A stretch of DNA of 16,554 bases from Thiopseudomonas sp. (GTDB taxonomy: Bacteria; Pseudomonadota; Gammaproteobacteria; Pseudomonadales; Pseudomonadaceae), in assembly GCA_023228985.1 (NCBI GenBank), contig JALOAC010000037.1, positions 1-16,554 on the forward strand, read 5' to 3'. Positions within the stretch are counted from its first letter, which is position 1; every line of letters begins with the position of its first letter. The notes under the pieces were generated by a model that had not been told where the DNA came from, ran no database searches, and saw only the letters and a list, made by a program, of their open reading frames with translations. The position numbers and the translations under genes are program-made. This document shows positions 12,841-16,554 of this stretch, one piece after another.

Positions 12841-13998
12841 TTAACGCAGCAGGCTGAGTACTGCTTGTGGCAGTTGGTTGGCCTGTGCCAGAATCGCGGT
12901 ACCGGCTTGCTGCAGAATCTGCTGCTTACTTAGGTTGGCAGTTTCTGAGGCGAAGTCAGTGTCTTTGATTCGACCACGAGCACCCGAGACGTTTTCTGCG
13001 ATGTTTTGCAGGTTCGCAATAGTGTTCTCGAAGCGGTTTTGCAGCGCACCAATATCCGCACGCTGGGAGTCAATCTTCTGAATCGCTTGGTCGATAGCCA
13101 AGATTGCTGTCTGAGAGCCTTCGATTGTGTTGAGGTCAATACTCGCTATCGTCGATGACGTAGCGCCAGTGGCTCCAGTAAAAGTGCCAGCATTAATACC
13201 AGCAACACTTCCACTAGTCGCCATTGCTGTCAAATTGTTTGCTGCTCCAGTTTCGTCAACGCTTGACATCAGCATTATATCGCCATCTTTAACAAAAGCA
13301 CCAACTCCAGCGTTCAGATCGTTGATTGCCGTAGCAATCGACTGAGTAACATCTTCTCCAGTATCACCCACCTTCACATTTACGCTAATAGTTGATTCCT
13401 TACCGCCAACAGTTACACCAACAGAAATCGAGCCTGAAGCAGTAGCTGTACCTGTTGCCTTACCGACAGTAGATTCATAGTGCTTTGCCGTCATCGACTG
13501 AGTACTCATCGCATCAATTTTGACGCTAATACTTTCGTTCGCCGCAGCACCTACTTGGAAGGTAGTAGTACCAAAGCTGCCATCTAGTAACTTCTTACCA
13601 CCAAAGCTGGTGGTGTTCGAAATACGATCCAGTTCTTTTTTCAACTGATCCACTTCACCGTTTAGCGCCTTACGCTCGTCGGCACTGTTAGAGCCGTTAG
13701 CTGATTGCAGCGCCAAGTCACGCATACGGTGCAAAAGAGAGGTAGACTGCTCCAGCGCACCTTCAGCAGTTTGCGCCATTGAAATACCGTCGTTAGAGTT
13801 TTTAACGGCTACGTTCAAACCGTTAATCTGGCTGGTCAAGCGGTTAGCAATTTGCAAACCTGCGGCATCATCCTTGGCGCTGTTAATGCGCGAACCCGTG
13901 GAGAGACGCTGCAAAGAGACAGACAACTGATTGGTAGATGCGTTGAGGTTACGCTGAGTGTTTAACGCGGATACGTTAGTGTTAACTGATAGTGCCAT
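12841..13998 (-). CDS. fliC: Flagellin (filament protein)
   Basis: This 385-residue flagellin is the subunit of the flagellar filament, exported by the flagellar type III system. The conserved N-terminal D0/D1 part covers about residues 1-150 (MALSVNTNVSALNTQRNL, then QRLSTGSRINSAKDDAAGLQI at 30-50), including LHRMRDLALQSANG (89-102), the type of segment recognised by TLR5. A serine/threonine/glycine-rich variable centre runs about 155-290 and may be O-glycosylated. The conserved C-terminal D1/D0 part ends QAGTAILAQANQLPQAVLSLLR. The start is the ATG at 13998: GGAGG is 8 bp upstream and the protein then begins MALS as in the family, although the frame extends five codons further. A sigma-28 promoter and a terminator bound a single-gene unit. 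No flaG or fliD follows. Confidence 0.97.
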   Translation of the reverse strand: MALSVNTNVSALNTQRNLNASTNQLSVSLQRLSTGSRINSAKDDAAGLQIANRLTSQINGLNVAVKNSNDGISMAQTAEGALEQSTSLLHRMRDLALQSANGSNSADERKALNGEVDQLKKELDRISNTTSFGGKKLLDGSFGTTTFQVGAAANESISVKIDAMSTQSMTAKHYESTVGKATGTATASGSISVGVTVGGKESTISVNVKVGDTGEDVTQSIATAINDLNAGVGAFVKDGDIMLMSSVDETGAANNLTAMATSGSVAGINAGTFTGATGATSSTIASIDLNTIEGSQTAILAIDQAIQKIDSQRADIGALQNRFENTIANLQNIAENVSGARGRIKDTDFASETANLSKQQILQQAGTAILAQANQLPQAVLSLLR

Positions 13999-14032
13999 GA
14001 TAGTGTCCTCCACTGGACTTTTTTACATTAAG

Positions 14033-14058
14033 AAGCTTAAGTACCGTGCCTTAAGCTT
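14033..14058 (-). promoter_or_regulatory. 5'-UTR stem-loop in fliC mRNA
   Basis: AAGCTTAAG (14033-14041) and CTTAAGCTT (14050-14058) form a perfect 9-bp stem with an 8-nt loop, GCACGGTA on the mRNA strand. It lies between the expected start of fliC transcription and the Shine-Dalgarno. It may stabilise the mRNA or serve translational control; the loop is not a clear RsmA/CsrA (GGA) site. Confidence 0.6.
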
Positions 14059-14081
14059 GAAATCATACTTGCTTGATTAGT

Positions 14082-14108
14082 TTATCGGTCTGGGTTAAAG
14101 AAACTTTA
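14082..14108 (-). promoter_or_regulatory. Sigma-28 (FliA) promoter of fliC
   Basis: On the minus strand TAAAGTTT (14108-14101), 11 bp, then ACCGATAA (14089-14082) match the sigma-28 consensus TAAAGTTT-N11-GCCGATAA at all but one position, about 85 bp upstream of the flagellin start. This is late-flagellar-gene control. Confidence 0.92.
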
Positions 14109-14481
14109 ATTTTTTTTTTACATATAAAGCAAAGTTCTTTTTTCTGCTGTGTGTTGCATGTATTTGCCGCCCCAACCAAGCCGAACACTAGCTTTAGGTG
14201 TTAGCCCTCAAGCATCCAGTTAGTATGAAGCTTGGCCTGCTTGTTGTTCTTCTTGATGATGGCCAACTGCCTGTGCCTGCGATTGGCTATTCTAGTTGAC
14301 GCTGATTAATTTTACACTCGGCAAACAACTTTATTTCAAGTGAAACTGGGCGCTCAGCCCTGAGGGCTGTGGAAAATGCTTATCAATAAGTGTAATGCTA
14401 GAAAACTGTACAGCCAACTCAGACAATATCGCTAGAGTTTAAACGAGCCGCAGAAGCGGCACATAATAAGACTAGTCCGCC
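14109..14481. other. Intergenic region between fliC promoter and chemoreceptor gene
   Basis: No gene can be supported here. Two small hairpins are visible: CAGCCC-TGA-GGGCTG (14355-14369), and GCCGC-AGAA-GCGGC (14447-14460), which lies about 20 bp after the chemoreceptor stop and is followed on the minus strand by TCGTTT. The latter may be a weak terminator of the chemoreceptor gene. Confidence 0.5.
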
Positions 14482-16056
14482 CTAGCCCCGCTCTGGGTGA
14501 TAGCCAACCCTAAACCCACCCCAATGCTTGCCGTGTACATAGATAGGTACAGAAAGATCGTGCATGTGTTCGCCAGTTTCGCGGATGTAGGTTTGCAAGA
14601 GTAAAGGCTTTTGATGACTGCCGCTGCGGCTGCCTACTTTGTCATTGAAAATACGCTTGGTGCGGTTATTTAAGTAGTCTCGTTCCTTATCGCCCGTTAA
14701 TGGCTGGCTGTACTGGGTGTTGTGCGTACCAATATAGCCTTCCTGAGTGGCCGAGATAGCAAATACTGCGCCCGGGTGCTTTTGCAAAACAGGCTCTTGG
14801 ATTTCCGGTAATACCGAATCGGTATAGCTGTCGAAGCTTGTGCGGTACTTCTGTGGGTGCGTATTAGGAATAGGCTGATAATTACGGTCAAAAAGCGCGC
14901 CTTGGGTGATCACACCCTTGTCTATATCTTGCTCAAATCTTTTACCTATGGCTTCTGCTGCATCACGTGCTAGCTGATACACATCTTGGTGGTACTGCGA
15001 CAGGCTAATTTCTGATAAACGCTCGCTAATACGTTCAGTTTGCTCTTCTAACGACAAGGCAGCTTGGCTCAGCTGCTCCGTTTGCACGTCGCTGACTGAT
15101 AAATCCTGACGCATAGTGGCCACCGAGCCAAATAACTCATCCAAGCGCAAACGGTTATTTTGAGTGCCGCCAGCAATTTCTGACATCTGCGCTTCAACTT
15201 CAGCCGCCAAAACCGTAATCGTATCCAACTGTCCGCCTGCTGTTTCGACCAAGCCGACGCTATCATTTAGCTCAGCCATCAACTGTTGCAACTGCTCCGC
15301 CACTTGGGTCGTGTGGCGTTGAATATCGGTCACCATGGTGTCCACTTCTTCTGTGGCTGCCGCAGTGCGCCCCGCCAAGCTGCGCACTTCATCGGCTACT
15401 ACAGCAAAGCCGCGACCGTATTCTCCTGCTCGCGCCGCCTCAATCGCCGCATTCAGTGCTAGTAGGTTGGTTTGACTGGCAATTTCTTGAATCACCGAGG
15501 TGACTTGTTGAATTTCTTTACTGCGCTGACTCAGACTATCTACCAGTGCACTGTTCTCAATGGCTTGCTGGCTTAACTGCTGCATGCAAGCAATACTTTT
15601 ATGTAAGCCCGCCTGCCCTGACTCACTATGCTGACGCACCTCGCTGGCCGCCTCTAAGCCACTCTCGCTTAGCTGTGCGGTTTGCTGCTCAGTGACAATC
15701 ATCTGCTGCGCACCGGCTTCAATGCTGGCGGATGTCTGCACCAAGGATTCCAGCTTCTGCCTTAACTGTACCGCCGCATGACTCACACCTGCGGCGGTGA
15801 GCGCATTCGTGGTGGTCGATTCAGACAGCTCCTGCGCTAAACGTGTCAGCTCTGTTTCATCATTGGTTTTTTGCGCACTCTGCTCAGCCTTATCTGCTGC
15901 AGAGGTGCTAAAAAACAACAAAGCCATAATTGGCAACACTACCAACACGCCATAAACAAAAGGCCAGTTAAGGTAACCCACCAGCAACAAATAGCCTGCG
16001 CTAATTGCTGCCACGAGAAAGATGCTAACTTTGCTAACAGTAATTTGATTACTCAT
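14482..16056 (-). CDS. Methyl-accepting chemotaxis protein with C-terminal sensor-like domain
   Basis: This is a 524-residue chemoreceptor. Two hydrophobic segments (about 9-29 and 33-50) with almost no loop between them anchor it, so there is no periplasmic sensor domain and no evident HAMP. A long coiled coil follows. The CheA/CheW-binding hairpin tip spans 188-230 (VIQEIASQTNLLALNAAIEAA, then GRGFAVVADEVRSLAGR). The C-terminal part (about 355-524) is not signalling coil. It has a globular sensor-like sequence with GALFDRNYQPIPNTHPQKY, FAISATQEGYIGTHNTQYS, LNNRTKRIF and a final HDLSVPIYVHGKHWGGFRVGY that resembles Cache/PAS-type sensor endings. It probably signals to the flagellar switch from a cytoplasmic ligand. 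The start at 16056 has AAGGGC upstream. A GTGA-N6-TCAC palindrome and a candidate sigma-28 site lie further upstream. Confidence 0.93.
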   Translation of the reverse strand: MSNQITVSKVSIFLVAAISAGYLLLVGYLNWPFVYGVLVVLPIMALLFFSTSAADKAEQSAQKTNDETELTRLAQELSESTTTNALTAAGVSHAAVQLRQKLESLVQTSASIEAGAQQMIVTEQQTAQLSESGLEAASEVRQHSESGQAGLHKSIACMQQLSQQAIENSALVDSLSQRSKEIQQVTSVIQEIASQTNLLALNAAIEAARAGEYGRGFAVVADEVRSLAGRTAAATEEVDTMVTDIQRHTTQVAEQLQQLMAELNDSVGLVETAGGQLDTITVLAAEVEAQMSEIAGGTQNNRLRLDELFGSVATMRQDLSVSDVQTEQLSQAALSLEEQTERISERLSEISLSQYHQDVYQLARDAAEAIGKRFEQDIDKGVITQGALFDRNYQPIPNTHPQKYRTSFDSYTDSVLPEIQEPVLQKHPGAVFAISATQEGYIGTHNTQYSQPLTGDKERDYLNNRTKRIFNDKVGSRSGSHQKPLLLQTYIRETGEHMHDLSVPIYVHGKHWGGFRVGYHPERG

Positions 16057-16122
16057 AACAAGCCCTTACGTTTATTAATCTGATTGCCCGTGCTGCCTAC
16101 CCATAAAAGAAATCTTACTATG

Positions 16123-16136
16123 GTGACCTAGGTCAC
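16123..16136 (-). promoter_or_regulatory. CRP/Vfr-like palindrome upstream of the chemoreceptor gene
   Basis: GTGACCTAGGTCAC is a perfect 14-bp palindrome with the GTGA-N6-TCAC half-site layout of CRP-family (CRP/Vfr) regulators. It lies 67-80 bp upstream of the chemoreceptor start. The regulator's identity is inferred from the motif only. Confidence 0.5.
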
Positions 16137-16267
16137 ATAATTAACCACTCTTTTTAACCGTTGTCATTTTTTACAGCGTCATACTTTCGATATTCCTAGC
16201 ACAGCTTTTGTTTTGTCACTCACACACGCATGTTGCTGTTTTTCAACAATAAAGCTCTCAGCATGCT

Positions 16268-16294
16268 TTATCGGTAAGAAAATCAAAAAAACCA
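16268..16294 (-). promoter_or_regulatory. Candidate sigma-28 promoter for the chemoreceptor gene
   Basis: On the minus strand ACCGATAA (16275-16268) is the same -10 as at fliC, preceded after 11 bp by TGGTTTTT (16294-16287), a poor match to TAAAGTTT. It lies about 210 bp upstream of the gene, giving a long leader. The stretch 16137-16267 between it and the palindrome shows no gene. Confidence 0.4.
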
Positions 16295-16418
16295 ACAATA
16301 AAACACAATAGCTAATAAATTCAAATAGTTACAAGCATATCGAACGGTTCCAAGCCGCTAAACGGAACAAAAAACCACCCTTTCCTGCATCGTTTAAAAA
16401 TCTTTTCTCGTTTAGGGC

Positions 16419-16447
16419 TTGCCAAACCAGAATTGGATCACTAATAT
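16419..16447 (+). promoter_or_regulatory. Promoter of tRNA-Val
   Basis: TTGCCA (16419-16424) and TAATAT (16442-16447) are spaced exactly 17 bp apart, about 21 bp before the 5' end of the mature tRNA. Confidence 0.7.
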
Positions 16448-16468
16448 ACGCACCACTTCGAGAGACAA

Positions 16469-16544
16469 GGGTGATTAGCTCAGCTGGGAGAGCATCTGCC
16501 TTACAAGCAGAGGGTCGGCGGTTCGATCCCGTCATCACCCACCA
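16469..16544 (+). tRNA. tRNA-Val (anticodon UAC)
   Basis: This 76-nt gene folds as a full cloverleaf. The acceptor GGGTGAT (16469-16475) pairs with ATCACCC (16534-16540), followed by discriminator A and an encoded CCA. The D arm is GCTC...GAGC (16478-16493). The anticodon stem TCTGC/GCAGA encloses the loop CTTACAA, with TAC at 16502-16504. The T arm contains GTTCGATCC. The anticodon reads valine codons GUA/GUG. Minus-strand frames over this gene are not genes. Confidence 0.97.
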
Positions 16545-16554
16545 CTCTTGAGAA

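Noticed and set aside
16329..16538. Minus-strand frame of 69 codons over the tRNA
   Set aside because: It is antisense to tRNA-Val, a common false gene call.

Overview
The window looks like a chromosomal segment of a flagellated gammaproteobacterium, most likely a member of the Pseudomonadaceae or a close relative. The clues are a Pseudomonas-style flagellin behind a near-consensus sigma-28 (FliA) promoter, REP-type extragenic palindromes of the Pseudomonas kind, an encoded CCA on a tRNA-Val, and moderate GC. This placement is inferred from what can be read here; no database search was possible.

Layout, left to right. Positions 1-637 are the right end of an IS66-family element whose transposase carries an in-frame amber stop. 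The IS sits in a decayed minus-strand superfamily-2 helicase gene. A fragment of that gene abuts the IS end (639-788), and a second, duplicated and decayed fragment lies at 1997-2146. Positions 896-6428 hold four small toxin-antitoxin (TA) modules: a toxin-first RelE/HigB plus XRE pair (minus), an HI1419/HI1420-type pair (plus), a ParDE pair (minus) and a Phd/VapC pair (minus). A two-gene unit on the plus strand (4037-5769) sits among them, encoding a TagD-like glycerol-3-phosphate cytidylyltransferase and a CDP-glycerol glycerophosphotransferase. An AbiE-type (type IV) TA operon follows at 6703-8216 (minus), with a possible small third gene.

From 8527 to the end the window is a flagellar and chemotaxis region read on the minus strand: a 1160-residue multidomain glycosyltransferase, about 830 bp of tandem and inverted extragenic repeats, flagellin (fliC) with its terminator and sigma-28 promoter, and a chemoreceptor with an unusual C-terminal sensor-like domain. 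A tRNA-Val(UAC) on the plus strand closes the window.

How it may work together. The large glycosyltransferase next to fliC is best explained as a flagellin glycosyltransferase (FgtA/Fgt1-like). The CDP-glycerol pair could supply a phosphoglycerol decoration to the same glycan or to another surface glycan; this link rests only on proximity. The five TA systems, the IS and the helicase debris mark 1-8.3 kb as an accessory island beside or inside the flagellin-modification locus. Several TA operons show perfect palindromes overlapping or next to their promoters, consistent with autoregulation.
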